Assembly (NCBI RefSeq): GCF_964340395.1
Contig: NC_135559.1
Location: 13,198,759 to 13,260,758, forward strand
Source of the DNA: Glandiceps talaboti
Lineage: Eukaryota; Hemichordata; Enteropneusta; Spengelidae
Reading direction: 5' to 3'
Length of the DNA stretch: 62,000 nucleotides
In this document: piece after piece, positions 53,301 through 62,000 of the stretch
How the letters are laid out: the number at the start of each line of letters is the position of its first letter
How positions within the stretch are numbered: position 1 is the stretch's first letter
The notes under the pieces: generated by a model
Databases searched by the model: none
The model's input: only the letters and a program-made list of their open reading frames with translations
What the model was told of the DNA's origin: nothing
Made by a program: the position numbers and the translations under genes

Positions 53301-56300
53301 GTCATTTTCATGCATCCAAGCCAATGCATTTCAATACAGCATCAAATTGCAATGAAAAAGCAATGTATATTTCTAATGGTCTTTATTTCAAAATGTCAAA
53401 CATTACACTGTTTACTAAGATAGACACAAACTAAAACTATTGTCACTATCTGTTGATACAACAGTGATAAGCTATTGAATGGATGTTGGTTTAATTATAG
53501 TCGCGGTAGGGAGTTCAAGTTACATAAACTTGCAGTTTAGTGTTTTGGGACTTCCAATGTTTACACTATGTTGATCACAGGGTGATTACAAACACACAAC
53601 AGAGGAAATGCTATCACTCACTACTGTAATCTACCACATTGAAGAACAATAGATTTAGTCTGCATCTATTTTAGAAAACTGAAGGCTCAATTACCAGTAT
53701 CGTAATTTGAAATGAAAATCCACATGTTTTCATTTCAAATCTTACAAGATTCTACATTATACAGAGTGTAGGTGCATAAATAAAGATATGTACTCGACTC
53801 TACAAGTCAAAACAGTGCTACTGAGTCTTGTAAAGTGTAGATTACCACACTGACATTTAGACATGATCAAATATCTGACTGAAAAAAACACACTTTAAAG
53901 GGGCACAGTCTGTAACATTTTTCAGATGTTTTATACTGAAGGGAATAAGCACTCAGGACTCATGAATATTCATTGTGCAACCATGAATATATTATTTCTG
54001 CTGACTCCCATGATGCAATGGCCCACAGCAAAGATATCCTATAAACACGCAAGATCAACTTGATGTTTCTATGAAATCACAAGTAACTGTAGGTGATGTA
54101 AAATCATGAAATGATTCTCCAGAACCCATAGTTTATGAAAATGTCTTTCTTTTCCTGGCATGATGTTCACCTTTAACCCTTTAGATACAACATATTCCTG
54201 CTTTCATCTAAAAACAGTAACAACACAAGAACAAGTATGACAATGACTGTTCATGTCATTGTACCAAATGAAAATTTCTCTTCACAGTCAAAACATTTCT
54301 TGAGAAGTGAATTCCAAATATTCACTGACATCTCTCATCAGCATTGTCAGGGGTGGGCCACCATGTGTACTAACAGTAACACCCACTTACATCTCTCATC
54401 AGCATTGTCAGGGGTGGGCCACCATGTGTACTAACAGTAACACCCACTGACATCTCTCATCAGCGTTGTCAGGAGTGGGCTACCATGTGTACTAACACCC
54501 ACTGACATCTCTCGTCAGCGTTGTCAGGGGTGTACTATAATGTGTACTAACGTCCACTGACATCTCTCATCAGCGTTGTCAGGGGTGGGCCACCATGTGT
54601 ACTAACAGTAACACCCCCTGATGTCTCATCAGCGTTGTCAGGAGTGGGCTACCATGTGTACTAACACCCACTGACATCTCTCGTCAACGTTGTCAGGGGT
54701 GTACTACAATGAACTAGAGCCCATTGATGACACCCCTGATGATACTGATGAGACCTCAGTGAAAATTTGGGATTCACTCCCAAGAAACATTTTGGACTCT
54801 GTTGAACAATTATAAAAACCTAAAAAATCAATTGCTGCTATTTGAGATTTGATATCCATCGAAAGAAAACTACTCTGACATAATATCAGTTACAATCCTT
54901 AGAAATTAGGGAAATTTATCATTAAATGAATATTAATATTTTTATTTTATGAATGGTGGGGTGTGGGGTTATGATAATGGAGGGATAGCCTACAAAAAAA
55001 ATTCTCTAATCAGCAAATTTCTAACTAAATGAATAATCTACTGCAGCTAAAATGAAATACATCAAAACTGAATTCATGCCAATCTGGTGAAAATATTAAA
55101 CCAAAAATGAAAAATGCACAATGTAAATGTCCCATTGATGATACTACTGCTTTTTACATGTTTTAATTACAGTTTATTGCTATACTACAGGGGATGTAGC
55201 TAACACACACAAAATTTGTTTACTTGGAATGAAGTCTCTATTTACAGGATCTATGTACATGTACCAATGTCAGTCTCTTTTGAGGTATGCTTTTTGACAA
55301 ATGAAAACCAGAACTATTCTTGCTCATGTACAACTGCTGACATCAGACTATGCACGAATAGAACCTGTTACAAACAGGGAAAGTAAACAAATGAATTGGA
55401 TTACTAACACTTGGCACAGCACGTTGGAACAGTAGAGACTTGTATTACACACCATGGTTTGATAAGATCAGTTTTATGGCCTCTTTATATGTACATGAAA
55501 GGCCAGGGGAACTGGAAATTTATGTAAAGAGGCCATAAAACTATTCTTATCAAATGATGAAATGTAATAGAAGTCTCTGTACTTCCAAAATGCTGTGCCA
55601 AGTGTTATTAATCTAATTCAGTTGTTTACTTTCCCTGTTTGTAATAGATTCTATATGTCCACAGTCTGATGTCTGAAGTTGTACAGTCACAGATTTACAA
55701 TTTTTACTTTACCAAAACGTTTTTCAGATAACGTTCAGCGACCAGTTACATCTATTGTAGTTGTTGAATACTTGGAGACCAAGAAGGGGGAATTTTGTGT
55801 CTATTTTGATGTATTTTTGATGTACAACCTGTAACACTCAAGTAAAGTGATTCCACTGTTTGTCATATTTTATAGCAGCCATATCAAGCGAAATCGCATG
55901 ACTTGTGTGTTCTGGGTTGTAAACAAATGGTTTCAAGTATTATTTTCATCTTATCATGAAGAACCCACAAATTACGAGGTGTTACACTCGTTACTACCAA
56001 ACCAGAGTGACTTTAGAGTTTCAATTAGGTGACAGGGTGTTTTGAACATCTGGCACAACGCTTTTATTACAAATTCCATAAAAAAAATACAGACCATGAT
56101 AGCGCATAAGCTATGGTACACAACACAAATTAATATCATTGTCGGATGGAAGAAGGCAGATTCAAACATAAAACATGTTTATTTGTGTTCACAAGGAGAT
56201 AACATGTAACCATGCATATGTGTGTGTGCTGTAAATGTTTTTACTTTGTCAAGTTTGTGTACTTCAGAGCAAAAAACGTTACACGAGATGTGAAAAATAG

Positions 56301-59300
56301 CGCCAATGACATTGTAGCACAACTGTATTTGACTGTTGCTATGGGTGTGGTCTTTTTGCTAGTCATAGGCTATCGGTTCAGCAGTTTGTGACTTAGTTGT
56401 TTACACAGACACACAGACACAGACACAGACACAGACACAGACACACACACACACACACTGCCATGCCTATAGCACTACAGAACCTTATGAAACTCTATAG
56501 TCTCTTTAGTTTGGTAGTACCTTGCTCAGGGAGAACACTGCAAAATATGACACTTGAATGCCAGAGCTACAGTCATTATGTATTCTACCTCAAGTTTTGT
56601 CAGTTGTACATGTAAGTAGTTCTACTAAGAAAACATCAATGTGCAGGCAAACATTTGAACTAAAGTTGTTTGTAAAAACAGTGCTGGTTTTCATTGTAAA
56701 AACATTACATGAGACCAATGATGGCAGGGAGATGTTGAGACCTTTATTTTCCATGAAGGAAATTAATGAAATTAGTCTTTTTTTAAAAAGTTGAAAAAAA
56801 ATCCAAAAATAGCTTGGATCTAATTTTCTATAGTTAAAAAAAATGGCGTTTGAATTATAAAACAACATATTACTACTCAGGAGTAAATGACAATGTAAGG
56901 AACTCACTTTCGTTTTGGTCACATTAAAGCTCTGCAGGAAAAGGAATTTGAAGAAAAAATTAACCCCTAACAATTTTTACACTTTATTCTTTTTTGCCTA
57001 CTACATTGGATTTTACATCGTCAACAGACAAAATCTCAATGACATGGTATCTATACTGAACACTCGCAAAAAATTTTACATTTGATTATAAATTTGGCTA
57101 AGGGCAGGTGGTAAAAATTTATAAAATGATGAATAATAATGTCTTATATTGCTTGCACTTGGTATTTACAGACTACAAATATGGACCTATCTGATTGGCT
57201 AAATGCAGTCACCTGACAATATTCAAACTGTAAGGGTTAATGTAATTGGATGATAGCTGTCACATGACACACAACACATAGGACAATAAGAAATTTCAAG
57301 AATTCAGTTACCTCACAGGCTGCACTACCCCATCTTCCCTGAAATTTGGTACAACCACATTGTATTGGGTGCAGACTATTCCATTTTCAAGTGAATTTGG
57401 GGAAGAATGAAGGGTTATCTTACCTGATTAGGGTATGCATCTCCTGCACCAATAAACTGTTTATTGTTGTCAAACACCAGCCATATTTGACTTTCATATT
57501 CATTCTCATACAATGTATCACTTAGTAGAGGAGAGTTTGGAGTGATTTCAGCAGATTTACTCTGGAACAGAAAATGAAAAGAAAGATCATTTAATGTGTT
57601 CAAGTTGTCTTAGTTTGCAAAATGGTTTTGTATTACACAACAAATCACCATGTGGATGAAAAATGTGATCAGCTAATGACTATTTGGACATAAACGACCA
57701 GAGATTGAGAGAGAGTCCTTCTGGCTGCTCTGGTCCAGGGGTGTAGGCAAGTTGAACTGTGTGAGTGCAGGTAGATTTGACCGAATCATAAACACCATTT
57801 TATGATTAAAGTTAAAGTGTACATGCAAAGGTACATACTTTTTTACGTAATTATGTTTATTTTGCCATAAAAATAAATGAAATTGCATTCATACCTCTAA
57901 ATATTGCGCGCATTGGCAAGAATGTCGCAAAAATACTTGCCCCCTTAATCCCCTGTGCTTCGACTAACTTCGGCACCGCAACCAGCTCACGAAATTTGTC
58001 GAGGTCCCACGTGTTACAAAAGTCTTCTAAGCCTTTGTGTAATGTTTACTTATGAATTACTAATTACGCTTGCATTATAGTATTATCTGTAACTGTACAT
58101 ATTGTGGTGTACCAGTTTAGTCTTCCGACAACAATGGTTCCTTGGTGTTTTGTCGGCAGCACCCGCAGTGAAACATCACCCTACACATATTTCCGAGTGA
58201 TATAACTGAGTAGGTAATAATGGGTGAAGGCAGTTGAAATCACGTAAAAACTGAACAGTGACGCCATACAGTGAAAGTCGGTAAATGTTACCGGGGCCGG
58301 GGTTCTCCACGCCACCGGTGTAGCCATGATCAAAGCGAAAAAAGGAAGACAAATAAAATAATTTGAAATGATGTTTTCAAGAAAGCAAGTTAGCTTCATA
58401 AAATATTTTCATTATACGATAGCATTTGTTTTTAAACAATGCGTAGTCCGATTGTATGTTTTGATTTCCATGTTGCTGGGAGTCGATCGTTTTCATTGTG
58501 ATACATCACATACATCGTCGGAATCATATCAAAGTAAAAAGACGCAACGCTCATTATAATGTTGCTATTTTTGTTTCCATTGTTTTGTCTACATGAACAA
58601 TTACCGTGTCATGCCAATCACATGTCAAAAGTGGATGGACACAGCAAAGCACAGTCAGCACTAAGCTTCACGCTCCCAGGTCAAATAACTTCCACAACGT
58701 AAGACATGTCTATCCATAAAAAACTCAAACAAAAATGGTCGGAGACAATACACAATACAAAACAGTACGGCCGGCTTCAGTGAACATGGGCCGTGCTTTG
58801 AAAGAAGATGAAACCACTTCATGTCACTGTGTGGATGGTAATGAACGCAGTAAAAATGAAATAAAGTACGTGTACACATAGCTTTCAAGAGGGACGGTTA
58901 TCCAACAAAACGTTCTGCTCTAACGAATTTGTGGGTCTACTTTCGCGAAGATTTTGAATGGTCATAGATTGAATGTACTGTTACAACACGCTACATTTGA
59001 ACAACTTGAGAGAATATTATGGGGAACTCTTGAAGCCATTCTCATTCTCTGTATGTTTGATGGGTATGGAAATATTACATAATTTTCGTTTCGATTACAT
59101 TGTCTGCAGGAGTTGTTTTCCACCCATTGAATAGTTATGTCAACAAAGGACGCTGATAACAGCATCACTTTATGTAGACAACACGGCTTCACTAGGACAT
59201 ACTCATTCACTACCAGAGGAACTATCGTTACTGCTAGCGGTCGGTTCGAATGAATTTGGCTAAATCACACCATCAGATGTTAATGCTGGAGTGTATTGCT

Positions 59301-61559
59301 CTACGCTTGAGGAATCTGATCAATATTCAACGTCGGGTTCTGGCGAAAACGGGTTTTGAAGTTGACCTTCTGGTTCGACCATAATGGCTTTGCATGTAAA
59401 GATACACTGACGAATGCGTTTGTGTTCCCGAAGTGACGTCATAAAGTTCCAAATCCTGTCCTATCCATATGCAAATGAGAGGTACTTACCTGAAGGTGCT
59501 CTGTGGCTGAGCCAAGAGTGCCTCATTTTTCGCGCAATTTCTCGTGTTAGAATTATATTGTACTATTACAAACCCGATTTCCTTTATTTTTATGGCAAAA
59601 TAAACATAATTACGAAAAAAAGTATGTACCTTTGCATGTACACTTTAATAGCAGAAGGATTAAAACACCACAATTGTTGCAGTTATGGTTCCAAAGTGAC
59701 AAATTATGTTATAACACATTGTCATTGGCTTATATCGTATCATGTGGTAAGGGCTAGTGACCCACAGCGACCTCCCATTTGCACACAGCAAGGCACTAGT
59801 CATGATCTATTTCCCTAGGGCACTAGGGAGTCTTTTTATTTTGATGATTTGATTTGACTATGGGAAGAATATGTGCCTGAAAATATGATGTGTTAAAAAC
59901 ACTTATTGCCTGGCCATATTTGGGTGCTAGCAGATGTCAGCTTTCAGCCTTGAGAAATAGTTACTGCATAACAGCCCTCTGGATAATATACATCCAGTAG
60001 TGCCCTCATAGCTAGGCAATAAGTGTATACTATTTCGGTGCTTTAGTCATATTTCACAGATTGACCAAAGGTAATGACTTAATATATCAATCCCAATTGT
60101 CATGACTGGCTTACACTTATCACCTGATATTCAATCCTGATTGGCTGACAGTTGTCACCTGATATTCAAACCTGATTAGCTGACAGCTGTCACCTGATAT
60201 TCAATCCTGATTGACTGACAGCTATCACCTGATATTCAATCCTGATTGGCTGACAGCTATCACCTGATATTCAATCCTGATTGGCTGACAGCTATCACCT
60301 GATATTTCCTGATTGACTGACACCTGTCACCTGATATTCATTCCTGATTGGCTGACAGCTATCACCCGATATTCAATTCTGATTGGCTGAAAGCTCTCAC
60401 ACCTGATATTCAAATTTCAATCTGAACAGTGGACACAATCATGTGACATGATCTACAAAAGGTCACAAGGTCACATCAATATCATGAACAACAATAAATG
60501 AAAACATTAATATGATAACTTTTACCTGATGGAAATGATATGTCAGTACAAGTTCATAGATATGTCTGCCTTGTGGAAATATATCCCTGCTGGCCAGTGG
60601 TCGTATCTTGGATTCATTAGGTCTAACCCCAGAAAGAAAATACAAAGATGAATTAAAACCATGGTATAGCTCTAGTAAATGAGGCTTCAGTTTTAAATTA
60701 CTAAGATAGGCACAAACTAAATCTACTGTTCTTCAATGTGGTAGATTACACAAGTGGGTGATAGTGGTTCCTCTGTTGTGTGATTCTAATCACTCTGTGA
60801 TCAAGATAGTGTAAACATTGGAAGTCACAAAACAGCACTTCAAGTTTATACTTTTAGTATCATGGAACTTTAAATAAACTAGTTTTCAGACGCCTCCCTA
60901 CTGAGACTATAATTAAACCAATGCTCATTCAATAGCTTATCACTGTTGTATCAACATTTTGTGACAATAGCTGGACGGTCAACCATAATTCAAGTTACAA
61001 TGACTTCTGTTAAATGTATGTCGGCTGCTTCTGTTGTTGTTATAATTGTACTAGAAGTTTACCCAACAAGTTTCATATGTCACTTCCATCTAAGTTCAGA
61101 TCAACGCCAGTTCTGTACTGATCAGTACAAGTGAATGAAACCATAGACAGTGGAGAAAAAATGATGAAACCAAAACATTTTTCTCAATTTTGCTTCCAAG
61201 ATTTGACCAAACAATGTGAATTTACAAGGTAATCTTCACCTTTAACAACATAAATACAGCTGTAAGTTTAAACTTGAATTAGGCACACAAAGTCAATGAC
61301 AGATGTGCCCTGTATATGAGTTCAACTGCATTGTTTGCCTACCTCAAAGGTTGTACACAAGTCTTAAGAGTGATTGATGGGGAGATTTCTTCATGTCTTA
61401 GTGTTGCCATGACATCAATTCTTTGAATGCCTTCTGCAGCATGCTGTAGACAAGACAAACATTTATATATCATTATATACTGTATACACCTATTGTAGAT
61501 TTGTATGCAACTAAGGATAGCGGTTCAAAGATACTACTAACAGCAAACACATTCTGCTG

Positions 61560-61602
<43 letters not shown>

Positions 61603-61658
61603 TGTATGTATGTACATATATACGTATGTACACAGTATACATACATACATGCATGTAT

Positions 61659-61705
<47 letters not shown>

Positions 61706-61921
61706 TATACATACACATACATCAACACTAACAGATACATACACATATTCCCCAAACACAGACAGACACACACACACACACATACATGTACATACATACA
61801 TACATACATACATACATTTGTACATACATTTGTACATACATACATACATACATACATACAGACAGACAGACAGACACACACACGCACACACACACACGCA
61901 TGCATGCACACATACGCACAC

Positions 61922-61970
<49 letters not shown>

Positions 61971-62000
61971 ATCTACTTTCACTCACCATATTAATAGCTT
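41303..62000 (-). CDS. TPP2: Tripeptidyl peptidase II, 3' two fifths of the gene (12 exons, 5' end beyond window)
   Basis: TPP2 is a giant cytosolic serine exopeptidase of the subtilisin family. It removes tripeptides from the N-termini of peptides released by the proteasome and assembles into large spindle-shaped oligomers. I joined twelve minus-strand exons: 61987-62000 (partial), 61343-61443, 60526-60622, 57424-57561, 52860-53183, 48428-48502, 45334-45482, 44591-44687, 44097-44227, 43436-43628, 42383-42505 and 41303-41392. All eleven introns have GT..AG ends and compatible phases, giving about 509 open residues and a stop at 41303-41305. Diagnostic stretches are [58 protein letters not shown] and the tail [19 protein letters not shown]. 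The family is usually about 1250 residues, so this is the C-terminal part. The catalytic Asp/His/Ser domain is upstream, outside the window. Introns range from about 0.36 to 4.4 kb and are packed with inverted-repeat elements. No frameshift or in-frame stop is seen, so the gene looks intact. Identification is from recalled family sequence, not a search. Confidence 0.95.
42383..42505 (-). CDS. TPP2: TPP2 penultimate exon
   Basis: The exon has 123 bp (41 codons), phase 0 on both sides, acceptor TTTCAG and donor GTATGT. It encodes [20 protein letters not shown], then [21 protein letters not shown], matching the KYALVxKxYGxALK block near the TPP2 C-terminus. Confidence 0.95.
42596..42697. other. 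Hairpin in TPP2 intron
   Basis: The arms TAATATGTTTTGTACCACGA then CCAAG and CTTGGTCGTGGTACACAAAA then TGTCTTA pair over about 28 bp with a loop of about 40 nt. It lies 91 bp upstream of the penultimate exon acceptor. It is either a small foldback element or a structured RNA. Confidence 0.6.
42990..43078 (+). mobile_element. SINE/LINE 3' tail with TAATTC repeats
   Basis: TAAAGCGGTGTGGATAATG and ATATCGCTATATAAACAAAC are followed by three TAATTC hexamers. It is the same tail class as at 23545, with a different terminal microsatellite. Confidence 0.55.
43203..43308. mobile_element. Short palindromic element, related to 51463-51560
   Basis: TACGCCGTGGTGGGACGCCC is mirrored by GGTGCAGTGACACGACGTA around a CTCTCACGTCTGTGAGAG hairpin. 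The sequence at 51463 (GACTGTAAGATACGTCGTGT) has the same ends and layout. Confidence 0.6.
43436..43628 (-). CDS. TPP2: TPP2 exon, GAALADH ... WIDILDNK
   Basis: The exon has 193 bp: one base completing valine plus 64 codons, with acceptor TTGTAG and donor GTGAGA. It encodes [20 protein letters not shown], an acidic variable stretch, and [14 protein letters not shown]. The middle part is shorter than in vertebrates, where this loop is longer and more acidic. Confidence 0.96.
44097..44227 (-). CDS. TPP2: TPP2 exon with [16 protein letters not shown]
   Basis: The exon has 131 bp, acceptor AAACAG and donor GTAAGT. It starts in phase 0 and ends two bases into a valine codon. It encodes [20 protein letters not shown] and then the near-invariant [16 protein letters not shown]. 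An alternative donor two bases earlier would break the reading frame of the next exon, which decides the boundary. Confidence 0.97.
44591..44687 (-). CDS. TPP2: TPP2 exon, LPLYVAR helix region
   Basis: The exon has 97 bp: one base completing a lysine codon plus 32 codons, with acceptor TTTCAG and donor GTAACC. It encodes [20 protein letters not shown] followed by [12 protein letters not shown]. This is the start of the C-terminal alpha-helical repeat region of TPP2. Confidence 0.96.
45334..45482 (-). CDS. TPP2: TPP2 exon with lysine/glutamate linker and [12 protein letters not shown]
   Basis: The exon has 149 bp, acceptor TTGCAG and donor GTAAGC. It starts in phase 0 and ends two bases into the lysine codon. 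It encodes [13 protein letters not shown], then a charged low-complexity linker [15 protein letters not shown], then [15 protein letters not shown]. Vertebrate TPP2 has a similar K/E-rich linker directly before the same ALRDLKI block. Confidence 0.96.
45730..46250. repeat. Complex direct and inverted repeat in TPP2 intron
   Basis: GGGTCAAAATG appears at 45785 and, inverted, as CATTTTGACCCAGAA near 46138. AACACCAAATTTTGG occurs at 45850 and in inverse near 46072, with a related copy at 46212. The block looks like a rearranged foldback element. Confidence 0.6.
46300..46620 (-). mobile_element. Inverted-repeat element family S, copy 2
   Basis: GCCCCTTAGGTCACTCGTAT then CGAAGCAAAATATTGGAGAA is shared with the 52540 copy, and the flank CACTCGAAATAATAGTCAAA also matches it. 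One arm is degraded. Confidence 0.65.
47106..47158. repeat. Poly(C)-poly(A) tract
   Basis: A run of C, then CTCCC, then about 28 A. It is simple sequence; the GGG after it only mimics a start region. Confidence 0.97.
47662..47965 (+). mobile_element. Inverted-repeat element family D, copy 1
   Basis: The left GGTAATTGAGGC..TTTACC, AGGTAGACACAAACTAAAAC and the right inverse (TTAGTTTGTGTCTACC, CTGACGCCTCAATCACC) form about 50-bp terminal repeats. The internal part includes CAATGTTTACACTATCTTGA and CACACAACAGAGGAACCACT. Confidence 0.85.
48428..48502 (-). CDS. TPP2: TPP2 candidate alternative cassette exon (25 codons)
   Basis: The exon has 75 bp, acceptor CCACTAG and donor GTAAGT. Both flanks are phase 0, so inclusion or skipping keeps the frame. 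The encoded peptide is basic and glycine-rich, beginning [19 protein letters not shown]. It falls exactly between ..KVKKA and DTYPFKYIL, where vertebrate TPP2 has a short optional insert made by alternative splicing. The splice sites and the open frame are visible; alternative use is inferred from that known variant. Confidence 0.75.
49441..49824 (-). mobile_element. Inverted-repeat element family B, copy 4 (inverted)
   Basis: It begins TGAACAACAATGTCATACAA then GCTCAATAAACGAA and ends TTATTGAGCTTGTGTGACAT then TGTGCAATAATCGC. The inside carries ACTACCATTTTCATCATGG-like and CTGGAAACCCAGCACTGTAA sequence, the reverse of the other copies. Confidence 0.85.
50193..50650. mobile_element. TTAA-ended inverted-repeat element family C, copy 1
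   Basis: The left TTAAAGGGGAACACCACTCC to CACAAACTTTGGGTT is mirrored by AACCCAAAGTTTATGAAAAA to TCTCCTTTAA, about 53-bp terminal repeats. The inside has several TCATGAATATT motifs. No coding capacity. Confidence 0.87.
51908..52273 (-). mobile_element. Inverted-repeat element family T, copy 2 (inverted)
   Basis: The ends AAGGCTAAAAAAAAGAATTG and TTCTTTTTTTTTGCCTTA pair inversely. The inside GGGGCAGATGTCATTTGCTT and GGGTTATTTTTGTGTTTCCC matches the 32299 copy in reverse. It carries a short (CA)n at 52185-52209. Confidence 0.83.
52540..52835 (-). mobile_element. Inverted-repeat element family S, copy 3, abutting a TPP2 exon
   Basis: ATCCAATATTTTTCTTCATT near 52684 and AACGAAGAAAAATATTTGG near 52799 form the arms. 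The flank CGAGATACGAGTCAAAACAT matches the other copies. Its right edge is about 20 bp from the donor of the exon at 52860-53183. Confidence 0.75.
52860..53183 (-). CDS. TPP2: TPP2 largest exon in window, [13 protein letters not shown]
   Basis: The exon has 324 bp (108 codons), phase 0 on both sides, acceptor TTTCAG and donor GTAAGT. It opens with [19 protein letters not shown], followed by a helix [27 protein letters not shown], and [19 protein letters not shown]. It ends in the lysine-rich KADKVKKA. This is one of the best conserved blocks of TPP2. An inverted-repeat element ends about 20 bp beyond the donor. Confidence 0.97.
53398..53695 (+). mobile_element. Inverted-repeat element family D, copy 2
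   Basis: ACTAAGATAGACACAAACTA at 53414 through AACTGAAGGCTCAATTACC at 53695. The internal sequence follows copy 1 closely; the left terminus is eroded. Confidence 0.83.
53895..54176. mobile_element. TTAA-ended element family C, copy 2
   Basis: TTAAAGGGGCACAGTCTGTA on the left. AACCCATAGTTTATGAAAAT to GTTCACCTTTAA on the right matches the right end of the 50193 copy. It is shorter inside. Confidence 0.78.
54323..54720 (+). repeat. Minisatellite, seven units of 53-61 bp
   Basis: Units of CACTGACATCTCTCATCAGC, GTTGTCAGGGGTGGGCCACC and ATGTGTACTAACAGTAACAC. Shorter units lack AGTAAC. Confidence 0.94.
55327..55690. mobile_element. Foldback element in TPP2 intron, about 165-bp arms
   Basis: The left arm includes ACTAACACTTGGCACAGCAC and GATAAGATCAGTTTTATGGC. 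The right arm is the inverse (GCCATAAAACTATTCTTATC, TGCTGTGCCAAGTGTTATTA). The outermost pairing AACAGGGAAAGTAAACA / TGTTTACTTTCCCTGTT extends to the TCTGATGTC blocks. The loop is about 25 bp. Confidence 0.83.
56397..56459. repeat. (CACAGA)n/(CA)n microsatellite
   Basis: CACAGA hexamers followed by CA dinucleotides. Confidence 0.95.
57424..57561 (-). CDS. TPP2: TPP2 exon with [12 protein letters not shown]
   Basis: The exon has 138 bp (46 codons), phase 0 on both sides, acceptor TTCCAG and donor GTAAGA. It encodes [15 protein letters not shown], then [13 protein letters not shown] and GAGDAYPNQ, an almost colinear match to the family at this position. The intron upstream (57562-60525) carries a 1.8-kb TTAA-flanked transposon. 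Confidence 0.95.
57812..59648. mobile_element. 1.84-kb TTAA-flanked DNA transposon, non-autonomous, inside a TPP2 intron
   Basis: The terminal inverted repeats are about 70 bp with only a few mismatches: TTAAAGTGTACATGCAAAGG, TACATACTTTTTT, GTAATTATGTTTATTTTGCC and ATAAAAATAAA on the left, with the exact inverse on the right ending CACTTTAA. The interior is visibly richer in CpG than the host intron. The longest frames are 75-82 codons with no transposase motif. A 48-codon minus-strand frame at 58181-58324 starts [20 protein letters not shown] and may be part of captured or decayed coding sequence. The TTAA ends suggest a piggyBac- or Kolobok-type element (inference). Confidence 0.82.
60105..60415 (+). 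repeat. Minisatellite, 35-bp units with CCAAT box
   Basis: About eight units of ACCTGATATTCAATCCTGAT followed by TGGCTGACAGCTATC. Most units contain GATTGGCTGACAG, an inverted CCAAT. Confidence 0.94.
60526..60622 (-). CDS. TPP2: TPP2 exon with [10 protein letters not shown] and [11 protein letters not shown]
   Basis: The exon has 97 bp, with acceptor GGTTAG and donor GTAAAA. The first base completes an arginine codon left by the previous exon, and 32 codons follow, ending in [11 protein letters not shown]. The pattern of a basic stretch, SRDIFPQGR and then the LTYxFHQ block is typical of the beta-rich region that follows the TPP2 protease domain. Confidence 0.92.
60675..60975 (-). mobile_element. 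Inverted-repeat element family D, copy 3 (inverted)
   Basis: It contains ACTAAGATAGGCACAAACTA, TTCTTCAATGTGGTAGATTA and GTGATCAAGATAGTGTAAAC, the reverse order of copies 1 and 2. Confidence 0.82.
61343..61443 (-). CDS. TPP2: TPP2 exon with SPSITLKT motif
   Basis: The exon has 101 bp, with acceptor CTACAG and donor GTAGGC. It starts in phase 0 and ends two bases into a codon. It encodes the segment around [12 protein letters not shown] and [14 protein letters not shown], which matches the conserved SITLKT stretch of animal TPP2 just after the catalytic half. Confidence 0.9.
61560..61975. repeat. Compound (CA)n, (ACAG)n and (CATA)n microsatellite
   Basis: CA tracts at 61561-61598 and 61915-61970, (ACAG)n at 61660-61704 and 61858-61873, and CATA tracts between. 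It lies in the TPP2 intron at the right edge. Confidence 0.98.
61987..62000 (-). CDS. TPP2: TPP2 partial exon at window edge
   Basis: Fourteen bases before a GTGAGT donor (61981-61986). Read in the phase the next exon requires, they give AINM. Nothing beyond the right edge can be seen. Support is only the strong donor and the fitting phase. Confidence 0.55.

Noticed and set aside
54737-54768. Second hammerhead-like string CTGATGAG..GTGAAAA
   Set aside because: Stem II cannot form, so the core is not a ribozyme.

Overview
This is a metazoan genomic window. It is AT-rich, its coding sequence is split into short exons with GT-AG introns, and it is crowded with microsatellites, minisatellites and small inverted-repeat transposons. 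Nothing is bacterial: no operons, no ribosome binding sites and no long open frames except one made of a tandem repeat. The coding genes look animal. The repeat types (L2/CR1-like 3' tails with GCGCTATATAAA, a non-LTR reverse-transcriptase remnant and a Penelope-type hammerhead ribozyme) suit an aquatic invertebrate, perhaps a deuterostome such as a hemichordate or lancelet. That placement is inference.

The one gene I can name is tripeptidyl peptidase II (TPP2), on the minus strand from the right edge (62000) down to a stop codon at 41303-41305. Twelve exons were assembled by hand. All internal junctions are GT-AG, all phases match, and together they encode about 509 residues, the C-terminal two fifths of the protein. 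The subtilisin catalytic domain lies beyond the right edge. One exon (48428-48502, 25 codons, phase 0 on both sides) sits where vertebrate TPP2 is known to carry an optional insert, so it is a good candidate for an alternative cassette exon.

A second minus-strand gene probably starts near 27 kb. An ATG exon (26917-26959) ends in phase 1, and an exon at 15455-15579 needs exactly one leading base. Joined, they give 56 open residues in a protein I do not recognise. CCAAT, E-box and NRF1-like motifs lie just upstream. I could not find its later exons with confidence.

Most of the remaining sequence is repeats. At 28181-28240 (minus strand), between two long AT tracts, there is a complete hammerhead ribozyme core with the architecture seen in Penelope-like retroelements. 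At least nine families of short inverted-repeat elements can be recognised. Family A is at 10.4, 15.8, 19.5, 28.9 and 29.4 kb. B is at 3.1, 24.3, 37.8 and 49.4 kb. C is at 50.2 and 53.9 kb. D is at 47.7, 53.4 and 60.7 kb. R is at 31.9 kb with a fragment at 0.33 kb. S is at 11.1, 46.3 and 52.5 kb. T is at 32.3 and 51.9 kb. Singletons lie at 35.06, 35.5 and 57.8 kb. Several families share the terminus TTAAAG, which points to TTAA target sites.

Tandem minisatellites are unusually frequent. They include a 25-unit 39-bp array at 38.65 kb that reads as a 338-residue open frame, and two arrays whose units contain CCAAT boxes (9.8 and 60.1 kb). A degenerate LINE reverse-transcriptase end lies at 33.5-34.2 kb.
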